The notes beneath the pieces were generated by a model that saw nothing but the letters and a program-made list of their open reading frames with translations, had not been told where the DNA came from and ran no database searches. A stretch of 64,000 nucleotides of DNA, taken from NCBI RefSeq assembly GCF_029227915.1, contig NC_079881.1:26699501-26763500 (forward strand). Reading direction: 5' to 3'. Both the position numbers and the translations under genes were made by a program. The stretch comes from Hydractinia symbiolongicarpus. Taxonomy: Eukaryota > Cnidaria > Hydrozoa > Anthoathecata > Hydractiniidae. This document shows positions 11,506 to 24,300 of this stretch, piece after piece; position 1 is the stretch's first letter, and each line of letters begins with the position of its first letter.

Positions 11506-14500
11506 CGTCTCATAAAAAATGAAAACACTTTTGAAAACTACAAGTCTCGTGCGTTTTAGAGGTGAAAAAATAATTTAAAAAATCGTTCGGGAAATGAGTT
11601 TACTCCCTGGGTACTTTCTTTGTATACTTTTGACCATACGGGTCGAGTCCGGGATTTACGGGAAATCGCGGGTTTTCGTTTGCCGGCGATTAAACTTCTT
11701 TTATTCAGCGTCTCATCAAAAATGAAAACATTTTTAAAAACTACAAGTCTCATGGGATTTAGTGGTGAAAAGATATTTTAAAACATCGTTCTGGAAATGA
11801 GTTTACTCACAGGGTACTTTCTTTGTATACATTCGACTATACGGGACAAGCCCGGGATTTACGGGAAATAACTGGTTTTCGTTTACCGGCGATTAAACCT
11901 CTTTCATTAAGCGTCTCATTAAAAAAGAAAACATTTTTGAAAACTACAAGTCTCATTCGTTCTAGTGGTGCGGAAATAATTTGAAAAATCGTTCGGGAAA
12001 TCAGTTTACTCCTTGGGTACTTTCTTTATATACATTCAACTATACGGGCCAAGCCTGGGATTTACGGGAAATCGCGGGTTTTCGTTTGCCGGCGAATAAA
12101 CTTCTTTTATTCAGCGTCTCATCAAAAATGAAAACATTTTTGAAAACTACAAGTCTCATGCGTTTTAGTGGTGAAAAAAAAATTAAAAAAATCGTTTGGG
12201 AAATGAGTTTACTCCCTGGGTACTTTCTTTGTATACATTCGACTACACGGGCCAAGCCCTGGATTTAGGGGAAATCGCTGGTTTTCGTTTCCCGGCGATT
12301 AAACGTCTTTCATTAAGCGTCTCATCAAAAATGAAAACAATTTTGAAAACTACAAGTCTCATGCGTTTTAGTGGTGAAAAAATATTTTAAAAAATCGTTC
12401 GGGAAATGAGTTTACTCCCTGGGTACTTTCTTTGTATACTTTTGACTATACGGGCCGAGTCCGGGATTTACGGAAAATCGCGGGTTTTCGTTTGCCGGCG
12501 ATTAAACTTCTTTTATTCAGCGTCCGATCAAAAATGAAAAGATTTTTGAAAACTGCAAGTCTCGTGCGTTTTAGAGGTGAAAAAATAATATAAAAAATCG
12601 TTCGGGAAATGAGTTTACACCCTGGGTACTTTCTTTGTATACTTTTGACCATACGGGTCGAGTCCGGGATTTACGGGAAATCGCGGGTTTTCGTTTGCCG
12701 GCGATTAAACTTCTTTTATTCAGCGTCTCATCAAAAATGAAAACATTTTTAAAAACTACAAGTCTCATGGGATTTAGTGGTGAAAAGATAATTTAAAACA
12801 TCGTTCTGGAAATGAGTTTACTCACAGGGTACTTTCTTTGTATACATTCGACTATACGGGACAAGCCCGGGATTTACGGGAAATAGCTGGTTTTCGTTTA
12901 CCGGCGATTAAACCTCTTTCATTAAGCGTCTCATTAAAAATGAAAACATTTTTGAAAACTACAAGTCTCATGCGTTTTAGTGGTGAAAAAAAAATTAAAA
13001 AAATCGTTTGGGAAATGAGTTTACTCCCTGGGTACTTTCTTTGTATACATTTGACTACACGGGCCAAGCCCTGGATTTAGGGGAAATCGCTGGTTTTCGT
13101 TTCCCGGCGATTAAACCTCTTTCATTGAGCGTCTCATTAAAAATGAAAACATTTTTGAAAACTACAAGTCTCATGCGTTTTAGTGGTGAAAAAATAATTT
13201 AAAAAATCGTTCGGGAAATGAGTTTACTCCCTGGGTACTTTCTTTGTATACTTTTGACCATACGGGTCGAGTCCGGGATTTACGGGAAATCGCGGGTTTT
13301 CGTTTGCCGGCGATTAAACTTCTTTTATTCAGCGTCTCATCAAAAATGAAAACATTTTTAAAAACTACAAGTCTCATGGGATTTAGTGGTGAAAAGATAA
13401 TTTAAAACATCGTTCTGGAAATGAGTTTACTCACAGGGTACTTTCTTTGTATACATTCGACTATACGGGACAAGCCCGGGATTTACGGGAAATAGCTGGT
13501 TTTCGTTTACCGGCGATTAAACCTCTTTCATTAAGCGTCTCATTAAAAATGAAAACATTTTTGAAAACTACAAGTCTCATTCGTTCTAGTGGTGAGGAAA
13601 TAATTTGAAAAATCGTTCGGGAAATCAGTTTACTCCTTGGGTACTTTCTTTATATACATTCAACTATACGGGCCAAGCCTGGGATTTACGGGAAATCGCG
13701 GGTTTTCGTTTGCCGGCGAATAAACTTTTTTTATTCAGCGTCTCATCAAAAATGAAAACATTTTTGAAAACTACAATTCTCATGCGTTTTAGTGGTGAAA
13801 AAAAAATTAAAAAAATCGTTTGGGAATTGAGTTTACTCCCTGGGTACTTTCTTTGTATACATTCGACTACACGGGCCAAGCCCTGGATTTAGGGGAAATC
13901 GCTGGTTTTCGTTTCCCGGCGATTAAACCTCTTTCATTAAGCGTCTCATCAAAAATGAAAACAATTTTGAAAACTACAAGTCTCATGCGTTTTAGTGGTG
14001 AAAAAATATTTTAAAAAATCGTTCGGAAAATGAGTTTACTTCCTGGGTACTTTCTTTGTATACTTTTGACTATACGGGCCGAGTCCGGGATTTACGGGAA
14101 ATCGCGGGTTTTCGTTTGCCGGCGATTAAACTTCTTTTATTCAGCGTCCGATCAAAAATGAAAACATTTTTGAAAACTACAAGTCTCATGCGTTTTAGTG
14201 GTGAAAAAATAATATAAAAAATCGTTCGGGAAATGAGTTTACTCCATGGGTACTTTCTTTGTATACTTTTGACTATACGGGTCGAGTCCGGGATTTACGG
14301 GAAATCGCGGGTTTTCGTTTTCCGGCGATTAAACTTCTTTTATTCAGCGTCTCATCAAAAATGAAAAAATTTTTAAAAACTACAAGTCTCATGGGATTTA
14401 GTGGTGAAAAGATAATTTAAAACATCGTTCTGGAAATGAGTTTACTCACAGGGTACTTTCTTTGTATACATTCGACTATACGGGACAAGCCCGGGATTTA

Positions 14501-16907
14501 CGGGAAATCGCTGGTTTTCGTTTACCGGCGATTAAACCTCTTTCATTAAGCGTCTCATTAAAAATGAAAACATTTTTGAAAACTACAAGTCTCATTCGTT
14601 CTAGTGGTGCGGAAATAATTTGAAAAATCGTTCGGGAAATCAGTTTACTCCTTGGGTACTTTTTTGTATACATTCAACTATACGGGCCAAGCCTGGGATT
14701 TACGGGAAATCGCGTGTTTTCGTTTGCCGGCGATTAAACTTCTTTTATTCAGCGTCTCATCAAAAATGAAAACATTTTTGAAAACTACAAGTCTCATGCG
14801 TTTTAGTGGTGAAAAAAAAATAAAAAAAATCGTTCGGGAAATGAGTTTACTCCCTGGGTACTTTCTTTGTATACATTCGACTACACGGGCCAAGCCCTGG
14901 ATTTAGGGGAAATCGCTGGTTTTCGTTTCCCGGCGATTAAACCTCTTTCATTGAGCGTCTCATTAAAAATGAAAACATTTTTGAAAACTACAAGTCTCAT
15001 GCGTTTTAGTGGTGAAAAAATTATTTAAAAAATCGTTCGGCAAATGAGTTTACTCCCTGGGTACTTTCTTTGTATACTTTTGACTATACGGGCCGAGTCC
15101 GGGGTTTACGGGAAATGGCGGGTTTTCGTTTGCCGGCGATTAAACTTCTTTTATTCAGCGTCTCATAAAAAATGAAAACACTTTTGAAAACTACAAGTCT
15201 CGTGCGTTTTAGAGGTGAAAAAATAATTTAAAAAATCGTTCGGGAAATGAGTTTACTCCCTGGGTACTTTCTTTGTATACTTTTGACCATACGGGTCGAG
15301 TCCGGGATTTACGGGAAATCGCGGGTTTTCGTTTGCCGGCGATTAAACTTCTTTTATTCAGCGTCTCATCAAAAATGAAAACATTTTTAAAAACTACAAG
15401 TCTCATGGGATTTAGTGGTGAAAAGATATTTTAAAACATCGTTCTGGAAATGAGTTTACTCACAGGGTACTTTCTTTGTATACATTCGACTATACGGGAC
15501 AAGCCCGGGATTTACGGGAAATAACTGGTTTTCGTTTACCGGCGATTAAACCTCTTTCATTAAGCGTCTCATTAAAAAAGAAAACATTTTTGAAAACTAC
15601 AAGTCTCATTCGTTCTAGTGGTGCGGAAATAATTTGAAAAATCGTTCGGGAAATCAGTTTACTCCTTGGGTACTTTCTTTATATACATTCAACTATACGG
15701 GCCAAGCCTGGGATTTACGGGAAATCGCGGGTTTTCGTTTGCCGGCGAATAAACTTCTTTTATTCAGCGTCTCATCAAAAATGAAAACATTTTTGAAAAC
15801 TACAAGTCTCATGCGTTTTAGTGGTGAAAAAAAAATTAAAAAAATCGTTTGGGAAATGAGTTTACTCCCTGGGTACTTTCTTTGTATACATTCGACTACA
15901 CGGGCCAAGCCCTGGATTTAGGGGAAATCGCTGGTTTTCGTTTCCCGGCGATTAAACGTCTTTCATTAAGCGTCTCATCAAAAATGAAAACAATTTTGAA
16001 AACTACAAGTCTCATGCGTTTTAGTGGTGAAAAAATATTTTAAAAAATCGTTCGGGAAATGAGTTTACTCCCTGGGTACTTTCTTTGTATACTTTTGACT
16101 ATACGGGCCGAGTCCGGGATTTACGGAAAATCGCGGGTTTTCGTTTGCCGGCGATTAAACTTCTTTTATTCAGCGTCCGATCAAAAATGAAAAGATTTTT
16201 GAAAACTGCAAGTCTCGTGCGTTTTAGAGGTGAAAAAATAATATAAAAAATCGTTCGGGAAATGAGTTTACACCCTGGGTACTTTCTTTGTATACTTTTG
16301 ACCATACGGGTCGAGTCCGGGATTTACGGGAAATCGCGGGTTTTCGTTTGCCGGCGATTAAACTTCTTTTATTCAGCGTCTCATCAAAAATGAAAACATT
16401 TTTAAAAACTACAAGTCTCATGGGATTTAGTGGTGAAAAGATAATTTAAAACATCGTTCTGGAAATGAGTTTACTCACAGGGTACTTTCTTTGTATACAT
16501 TCGACTATACGGGACAAGCCCGGGATTTACGGGAAATAGCTGGTTTTCGTTTACCGGCGATTAAACCTCTTTCATTAAGCGTCTCATTAAAAATGAAAAC
16601 ATTTTTGAAAACTACAAGTCTCATGCGTTTTAGTGGTGAAAAAAAAATTAAAAAAATCGTTTGGGAAATGAGTTTACTCCCTGGGTACTTTCTTTGTATA
16701 CATTTGACTACACGGGCCAAGCCCTGGATTTAGGGGAAATCGCTGGTTTTCGTTCCCCGGCGATTAAACCTCTTTCATTGAGCGTCTCATTAAAAATGAA
16801 AACATTTTTGAAAACTACAAGTCTCATGCGTTTTAGTGGTGAAAAAATAATTTAAAAAATCGTTCGGGAAATGAGTTTACTCCCTGGGTACTTTCTTTGT
16901 ATACTTT
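9535..16907. repeat. 18-monomer tandem duplication, 3653-bp period
   Basis: Sequence from about 9535 to 13254 matches about 13188 to 16907 at a constant offset of 3653 (18 x 203 minus 1). Even rare variants are shared: GAAAAGATATTTTAAAAC (about 11770 and 15423), GTCTCATTAAAAAAG (about 11917 and 15570) and AAATAACTGG. One of the few differences seen is TTTCCCCGG-like CGTTCCCCGG near 16755 against CGTTTCCCGG. The match ends abruptly at 16907, where CTTTTGACTATACGGG replaces CTTTTGACCATACGGG. The block reuses part of the 12-monomer unit, so the two amplifications are nested. Confidence 0.9.
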
Positions 16908-17999
16908 TGACTATACGGGCCGAGTCCGGGGTTTACGGGAAATGGCGGGTTTTCGTTTGCCGGCGATTAAACTTCTTTTATTCAGCGTCTCATAAAAAAT
17001 GAAAACACTTTTGAAAACTACAAGTCTCGTGCGTTTTAGAGGTGAAAAAATAATTTAAAAAATCGTTCGGGAAATGAGTTTACTCCCTGGGTACTTTCTT
17101 TGTATACTTTTGACCATACGGGTCGAGTCCGGGATTTACGGGAAATCGCGGGTTTTCGTTTGCCGGCGATTAAACTTCTTTTATTCAGCGTCTCATCAAA
17201 AATGAAAACATTTTTAAAAACTACAAGTCTCATGGGATTTAGTGGTGAAAAGATAATTTAAAACATCGTTCTGGAAATGAGTTTACTCACAGGGTACTTT
17301 CTTTGTATACATTCGACTATACGGGACAAGCCCGGGATTTACGGGAAATAGCTGGTTTTCGTTTACCGGCGATTAAACCTCTTTCATTAAGCGTCTCATT
17401 AAAAATGAAAACATTTTTGAAAACTACAAGTCTCATTCGTTCTAGTGGTGCGGAAATAATTTGAAAAATCGTTCGGGAAATCAGTTTACTCCTTGGGTAC
17501 TTTCTTTATATACATTCAACTATACGGGCCAAGCCTGGGATTTACGGTAAATCGCGGGTTTTCGTTTGCCGGCGAATAAACTTCTTTTATTCAGCGTCTC
17601 ATCAAAAATGAAAACATTTTTGAAAACTACAAGTCTCATGCGTTTTAGTGGTGAAAAAAAAATTAAAAAAATCGTTTGGGAAATGAGTTTACTCCCTGGG
17701 TACTTTCTTTGTATACATTCGACTACACGGGCCAAGCCCTGGATTTAGGGGAAATCGCTGGTTTTCGTTTCCCGGCGATTAAACCTCTTTCATTAAGCGT
17801 CTCATCAAAAATGAAAACAATTTTGAAAACTACAAGTCTCATGCGTTTTAGTGGTGAAAAAATATTTTAAAAAATCGTTCGGGAAATGAGTTTACTTCCT
17901 GGGTACTTTCTTTGTATACTTTTGACTATACGGGCCGAGTCCGGGATTTACGGGAAATCGCGGGTTTTCGTTTGCCGGCGATTAAACTTCTTTTATTCA

Positions 18000-18193
18000 G
18001 CGTCCGATCAAAAATGAAAACATTTTTGAAAACTATGCGTTTTAGTGGTGAAAAAATAATATAAAAAATCGTTCGGGAAATGAGTTTACTCCCTGGGTAC
18101 TTTCTTTGTATACTTTTGACTATACGGGTCGAGTCCGGGATTTACGGGAAATCGCGGGTTTTCGTTTGCCGGCGATTAAACTTCTTTTATTCA
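18000..18193. repeat. 194-bp monomer with 9-bp deletion
   Basis: The reference AACTACAAGTCTCATGCG reads AACTATGCG here, with the joint at 18035/18036. The nine bases CAAGTCTCA are absent. The distance to the next monomer start confirms a length of 194. The deletion lies just after the dyad. No other copy in the window shares it, so it appears to be a young private event. Confidence 0.93.
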
Positions 18194-18466
18194 GCGTCTC
18201 ATCAAAACTGAAAACATTTTTAAAAAGTACAAGTCTCATGGGATTTAGTGGTGAAAAGATAATTTAAAACATCGTTCTGGAAATGAGTTTACTCACAGGG
18301 TACTTTCTTTGTATACATTCGACTATACGGGACAAGCCCGGGATTTACGGGAAATAGCTGGTTTTCGTTTACCGGCGATTAAACCTCTTTCATTAAGCGT
18401 CTCATTAAAAATGAAAACATTTTTGAAAACTACAAGTCTCATTCGTTCTAGTGGTGCGGAAATAAT

Positions 18467-18669
18467 TTGAAAAATCGTTCGGGAAATCAGTTTACTCCTT
18501 GGGTACTTTCTTTATATACATTCAACTATACGGGCCAAGCCTGGGATTTACGGGAAATCGCGGGTTTTCGTTTGCCGGCGAATAAACTTCTTTTATTCAG
18601 CGTCTCATCAAAAATGAAAACATTTTTGAAAACTACAAGTCTCATGCGTTTAAGTGGTGAAAAATAAAT
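18467..18669. repeat. Monomer type A (pentamer position 1)
   Basis: Type A starts with TTGAAAAATCGTTC and reads AAATCAG where most other types read AAATGAG. It then has CTCCTTGGGTAC, the variant CTTTATATACATTCAAC, and GGCCAAGCCTGGG. This combination is the best phase marker in the array. It recurs at 474, 1692, 2504, 3864, 5488, 7517, 8532, 9952, 10967, 11981, 13605, 14620, 15634, 17461, 18467, 19482, 20497, 21309, 22932, 24150, 25165, 28006, 30847, 32878, 33284, 36128, 39783, 41001, 42219, 43437, 45264, 46685, 47700, 48512, 49121, 50948, 53790, 54399, 59271, 59880, 61707 and 63533. Confidence 0.9.
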
Positions 18670-18872
18670 TAAAAAAATCGTTTGGGAAATGAGTTTACTC
18701 CCTGGGTACTTTCTTTGTATACATTCGACTACACGGGCCAAGCCCTGGATTTAGGGGAAATCGCTGGTTTTCGTTTCCCGGCGATTAAACCTCTTTCATT
18801 AAGCGTCTCATCAAAAATGAAAACAATTTTGAAAACTACAAGTCTCTTGCGTTTTAGTGGTGAAAAAATATT
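18670..18872. repeat. Monomer type B (pentamer position 2)
   Basis: Type B is marked by ATTCGACTACACGGG, then GCCCTGGATTTAGGGG instead of the usual ATTTACGGG, then AATCGCTGG and CCTCTTTCATTAAGCG. It often ends with a CAATTTT variant in the dyad region. It follows type A directly in the pentamers, and follows a B' monomer in the hexamers. In this copy the next dyad region is followed by CTCTTGCG, a private change from CTCATGCG. Confidence 0.85.
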
Positions 18873-19075
18873 TTAAAAAATCGTTCGGGAAATGAGTTTA
18901 CTTCCTGGGTACTTTCTTTGTATACTTTTGACTATACGGGCCGAGTCCGGGATTTACGGGAAATCGCGGGTTTTCGTTTGCCGGCGATTAAACTTCTTTT
19001 ATTCAGCGTCCGATCAAAAATGAAAACATTTTTGAAAACTACAAGTCTCATGCGTTTTAGTGGTGAAAAAATAAT
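18873..19075. repeat. Monomer type C (pentamer position 3)
   Basis: Type C is marked in the left half by TTACTTCCTGGG (also TTACTCCCTGGG), by CTTTTGACTATACGGG instead of an ATTCGAC form, by GGCCGAGTCCGGG, and by a downstream GCGTCCGATC in place of GCGTCTCATC. It usually ends in AATAATATAAA. The TCCGATC signature is a convenient tag for the C-to-D boundary across most of the window. Confidence 0.85.
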
Positions 19076-19278
19076 ATAAAAAATCGTTCGGGAAATGAGT
19101 TTAATCCCTGGGTACTTTCTTTGTATACTTTTGACTATACGGGTCGAGTCCGGGATTTACGGGAAATCGCGGGTTTTCGTTTGCCGGCGATTAAACTTCT
19201 TTTATTCAGCGTCTCATCAAAAATGAAAACATTTTTAAAAACTACAAGTCTCATGGGATTTAGTGGTGAAAAGATAAT
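19076..19278. repeat. Monomer type D (pentamer position 4)
   Basis: Type D carries GGGTCGAGTCCGGG, followed after the dyad by CATGGGATTTAGTGG and GAAAAGATAATTTA. The GGGTCGAGTCC string is one base from the RNA polymerase III B-box consensus (see findings). This copy has a private TTTAATCCCTGGG change. In the right half of the window the equivalent position is filled by a D' form with CTTTCTCTGTATAC, GGCCAAGCCCGGG, AAATGGCGGG and CAGTGTCTC. Confidence 0.85.
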
Positions 19279-19481
19279 TTAAAACATCGTTCTGGAAATG
19301 AGTTTACTCACAGGGTACTTTCTTTGTATACATTCGACTATACGGGACAAGCCCGGGATTTACGGGAAATCGCTGGTTTTCGTTTACCGGCGATTAAACC
19401 TCTTTCATTAAGCGTCTCATTAAAAATGAAAACATTTTTGAAAACTACAAGTCTCATTCGTTCTAGTGGTGCGGAAATAAT
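19279..19481. repeat. Monomer type E (pentamer position 5)
   Basis: Type E begins AAACATCGTTCTGGAAATGAG, then has TTACTCACAGGG, ATTCGACTATACGGGAC, AAGCCCGGG, TTTACCGGCG and GTCTCATTAAAA. It ends with CATTCGTTCTAGTGGTGC before the next A marker. In the right half it becomes GTTTTGGAAATGAG, TTGCTCACAGGG, CCGGACAAGCCC and GTCTCAATAAAA. This gives a clean set of positions distinguishing left-half from right-half E monomers. Confidence 0.85.
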
Positions 19482-21308
19482 TTGAAAAATCGTTCGGCAA
19501 ATCAGTTTACTCCTTGGGTACTTTCTTTATATACATTCAACTATACGGGCCAAGCCTGGGATTTACGGGAAATCGCGTGTTTTCGTTTGCCGGCGATTAA
19601 ACTTCTTTTATTCAGCGTCTCATCAAAAATGAAAACATTTTTGAAAACTACAAGTCTCATGCGTTTTAGTGGTGAAAAAAAAATAAAAAAAATCGTTCGG
19701 GAAATGAGTTTACTCCCTGGGTACTTTCTTTGTATACATTCGACTACACGGGCCAAGCCCTGGATTTAGGGGAAATCGCTGGTTTTCGTTTCCCGGCGAT
19801 TAAACCTCTTTCATTAAGCGTCTCATCAAAAATGAAAACAATTTCGAAAACTACAAGTCTCATGCGTTTTAGTGGTGAAAAAATATTTTAAAAAATCGTT
19901 CGGGAAATGAGTTTACTTCCTGGGTACTTTCTTTGTATACTTTTGACTATACGGGCCGAGTCCGGGATTTACGGGAAATCGCGGGTTTTCGTTTGCCGGC
20001 GATTAAACTTCTTTTATTCAGCGTCCGGTCAAAAATGAAAACATTTTTGAAAACTACAAGTCTCATGCGTTTTAGTGGTGAAAAAATAATATAAAAAATC
20101 GTTCGGGAAATGAGTTTACTCCCTGGGTACTTTCTTTGTATACTTTTGACTATACGGGTCGAGTCCGGGATTTACGGGAAATCGCGGGTTTTCGTTTGCC
20201 GGCGATTAAATTTCTTTTATTCAGCGTCTCATCAAAAATGAAAACATTTTTAAAAACAAAAAGTCTCATGGGATTTAGTGGTGAAAAGATAATTTAAAAC
20301 ATCGTTCTGGAAATGAGTTTACTCACAGGGTACTTTCTTTGTATACATTCGACTATACGGGACAAGCCCGGGATTTAAGGGAAATCGCTGGTTTTCGTTT
20401 ACCGGCGATTAAACCTCTTTCATTAAGCGTCTCATTAAAAATGAAAACATTTTTGAAAACTACAAGTCTCATTCGTTCTAGTGGTGCGTAAATAATTTGA
20501 AAAATCGTTCGGGAAATCAGTTTACTCCTTGGGTACTTTCTTTATATACATTCAACTATACGGGCCAAGCCTGGGATTTACGGGAAATCGCGTGTTTTCG
20601 TTTGCCGGCGATTAAACTTCTTTTATTCAGCGTCTCATCAAAAATGAAAACATTTTTGAAAACTACAAGTCTCATGCGTTTTAGTGGTGAAAAAAAAATT
20701 AAAAAAACCGATCGGGAAATGAGTTTACTCCCTGGGTACTTTCTTTGTATACATTCGACTACACGGGCCAAGCCCTGGATTTAGGGGAAATCGCTGGTTT
20801 TCGTTTCCCGGCGATTAAACCTCTTTCATTAAGCGTCTCATCAAAAATGAAAACAATTTTGAAAACTACAAGTCTCATGCGTTTTAGTGGTGAAAAAATA
20901 TTTTAAAAAATCATTCGGGAAATGAGTTTACTTCCTGGGTACTTTCTTTGTATTCTTTTGACTATACGGGCCGAGTCCGGGATTTACGGAAAATCGCGGG
21001 TTTTCGTTTGCCGGCGATTAAACTTCTTTTATTCAGCGTCCGATCAAAAATGAAAACATTTTTAAAAACTACAAGTCTCATGGGATTTAGTGGTGAAAAG
21101 ATAATTTAAAACATCGTTCTGGAAATGAGTTTACTCACAGGGTACTTTCTTTGTATACATTCGACTATACGGGACAAGCCCGGGATTTAAGGGAAATCGC
21201 TGGTTTTCGTTTACCGGCGATTAAACCTCTTTCATTAAGCGTCTCATTAAAAATGAAAACATTTTTGAAAACTACAAGTCTCATTCGTTCTAGTGGTGCG
21301 TAAATAAT

Positions 21309-24300
21309 TTGAAAAATCGTTCGGGAAATCAGTTTACTCCTTGGGTACTTTCTTTATATACATTCAACTATACGGGCCAAGCCTGGGATTTACGGGAAAT
21401 CGCGTGTTTTCGTTTGCCGGCGATTAAACTTCTTTTATTCAGCGTCTCATCAAAAATGAAAACATTTTTGAAAACTACAAGTCTCATGCGTTTTAGTGGT
21501 GAAAAAAAAATTAAAAAAATCGATCGGGAAATGAGTTTACTCCCTGGGTACTTTCTTTGTATACATTCGACTACACGGGCCAAGCCCTGGATTTAGGGGA
21601 AATCGCTGGTTTTCGTTTCCCGGCGATTAAACCTCTTTCATTAAGCGTCTCATCAAAAATGAAAACAATTTTGAAAACTACAAGTCTCATGCGTTTTAGT
21701 GGTGAAAAAATATTTTAAAAAATCGTTCGGGAAATGAGTTTACTTCCTGGGTACTTTCTTTGTATTCTTTTGACTATACGGGCCGAGTCCGGGATTTACG
21801 GAAAATCGCGGGTTTTCGTTTGCCGGCGATTAAACTTCTTTTATTCAGCGTCCGATCAAAAATGAAAACATTTTTGAAAACTACAAGTCTCATGCGTTTT
21901 AGTGGTGAAAAAATAATATAAAAAATCGTTCGGGAAATGAGTTTACTCCCTGGGTACTTTCTTTGTATACTTTTGACTATACGGGTCGAGTCCGGGATTT
22001 ACGGGAAATCGCGGGTTTTCGTTTGCCGGCGATTAAACTTCTTTTATTCAGCGTCTCATCAAAAATGAAAACATTTTTAAAAACTACAAGTCTCGTGGGC
22101 TTTAGTGGTGAAAAGATAATTTAAAACATCGTTCTGGAAATGAGTTTACTCACAGGGTACTTTCTTTGTATGCATTCGACTTTACGGGACAAGCCCGGGA
22201 TTTACGGGAAATCGCTGGTTTTCGTTTACCGGCGATTAAACCTCTTTCATTAAGCGTCTCATTAAAAATGAAAACATTTTTGAAAACTACAAGTCTCATG
22301 CGTTTTAGTGGTGAAAAAATAATTTAAAAAATCGTTCGGGAAATGAGTTTACTCCCTGGGTACTTTCTTTGTATACTTTTGACTATACGGGCCGAGTCCG
22401 GGGTTTACGGGAAATGGCGGGTTTTCGTTTGCCGGCGATTAAACTTCTTTTATTCAGCGTCTCATCAAAAATGAAAACATTTCTAAAAACTACAAGTCTC
22501 GTGCGTTTTAGAGGTGAAAAAATAATTTAAAAAATCGTTCGGGAAATGAGTTTACTCCCTGGGTACTTTCTTTGTATACTTTTGACTATACCGGTCGAGT
22601 CCGGGATTTACAAGAAATCGCGGGTTTTCGTTTGCCGGCGATTAAACTTCTTTTATTCAGCGTCTCATCAAAAATGAAAACAATTTTAAAAACTACAAGT
22701 CTCATGGGATTTAGTGGTGAAAAGATAATTTAAAACATCGTTTTGGAAATGAGTTTACTCACAGGGTACTTTTTTGTATACATTCGACTATACGGGACAA
22801 GCCCGGGATTTACGGGAAATTGCTGGTTTTCGTTTACCGGCGATTAAACCTCTTTCATTAAGCGTCTCATTAAAAATGAAAACATTTTTGAAAACTACAA
22901 GTCTCATTCGTTCTAGTGGTGCAGAAATAATTTGAAAAATCGTTCGGGAAATCGGTTTACTCCTTGGGTACTTTTTTTATATAAATTCAACTACACGGGC
23001 CAAGCCTGGGATTTACGGGAAATCGCGGGTTTTCGTTTGCCGGCGATTAAACTTCTTTTATTCAGCGTCTCATCAAAAATGAAAACATTTTTGAAAACTA
23101 CAAGTCTTATGCGTTTTAGTGGTGAAAAAGTTATTTAAAAAATCGTTCTGGAAATGAGTTTACTCACAGGGCTTTTTCTTTGTATACATTCGACTATACG
23201 GGCCAAGCCCGGGATTTACGGGAAATCGCGGGTTTTCGTTTGCCGGCGATTAAACCTCTTTCATTAAGCGTCTCATCAAAAATGAAAACATTTCTGAAAA
23301 CTACAAGTCTCATGCGTTTTAGTGGTGAAAAAAAAATTAAAAAAATCGTTCGGGAAATGAGTTTACTCCCTAGGTACTTTCTTTGTATACATTCGACTAC
23401 ACGGGCCAAGCCCTGGATTTAGGGGAAATCGCTGGTTTTCGTTTGCCGGCGATTAAACCTCTTTCATTAAACGTCTCATCAAAAATGAAAACAATTTTAA
23501 AAACTACAAGTCTCATGCGTTTTAGTGGTGAAAAAATAATTTAAAAAATCGTTCGGGAAATGAGTTTACTCCCTGGGTACTTTCTTTGTATACTTTTGAC
23601 TATACGGGTCGAGTCCGGGATTTACGGGAAATCGCGGGTTTTCGTTTGCCGGCGATTAAACTTCTTTTATTCAGCGTCCGATCAAAAATGAAAACATTTT
23701 TGAAAACTACAAGTCTCATGCGTTTTAGTGGTGAAAAAATAATATAAAAAATCGTTCGGGAAATGAGTTTACTCCCTGGGTACTTTCTTTGTATACTTTT
23801 GACTATACGGGTCGAGTCCGGGATTTACGGGAAACCGCGGGTTTTCGTTTGCCGGCGATTAAACTTCTTTTATTCAGCGTCTCATCAAAAATGAAAACAT
23901 TTTTAAAAACTACAAGTCTCGTGGGCTTTAGTGGTGAAAAGATAATTTAAAACATCGTTCTGGAAATGAGTTTACTCACAGGGTACTTTCTTTGTATACA
24001 TTCGACTATATGGGACAAGCCCGGGATTTACGGGAAATCGCTGGTTTTCGTTTACCGGCGATTAAACCTCTTTCATTAAGCGTCTCATTAAAAATGAAAA
24101 CATTTTTGAAAACTACAAGTCTCATTCGTTCTAGTGGTGCGGAAATAATTTGAAAAATCGTTCGGGAAATCAGTTTACTCCCTGGGTACTTACTTTATAT
24201 ACATTCAACTATACGGGCCAAGCCTGGGATTTACGGGAAATCGCGGGTTTTCGTTTGCCGGCGAATAAACTTCTATTATTCAGCGTCTCATCAAAAATGA

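Larger units (their letters stand above)
17110..21308. repeat. Pentamer HOR run (A-B-C-D-E), 1015-bp period
   Basis: A markers at 17461, 18467, 19482, 20497 and 21309 are spaced 1006, 1015, 1015 and 812 bp. Units are five monomers in the order A, B, C, D, E. The 1006-bp unit carries a 9-bp deletion. The 812-bp unit has lost one monomer through a C/D hybrid near 21050. Units near 19482 and 20497 share CGCGTGTTTTCG. This is the clearest short-period HOR in the left half. Confidence 0.9.
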
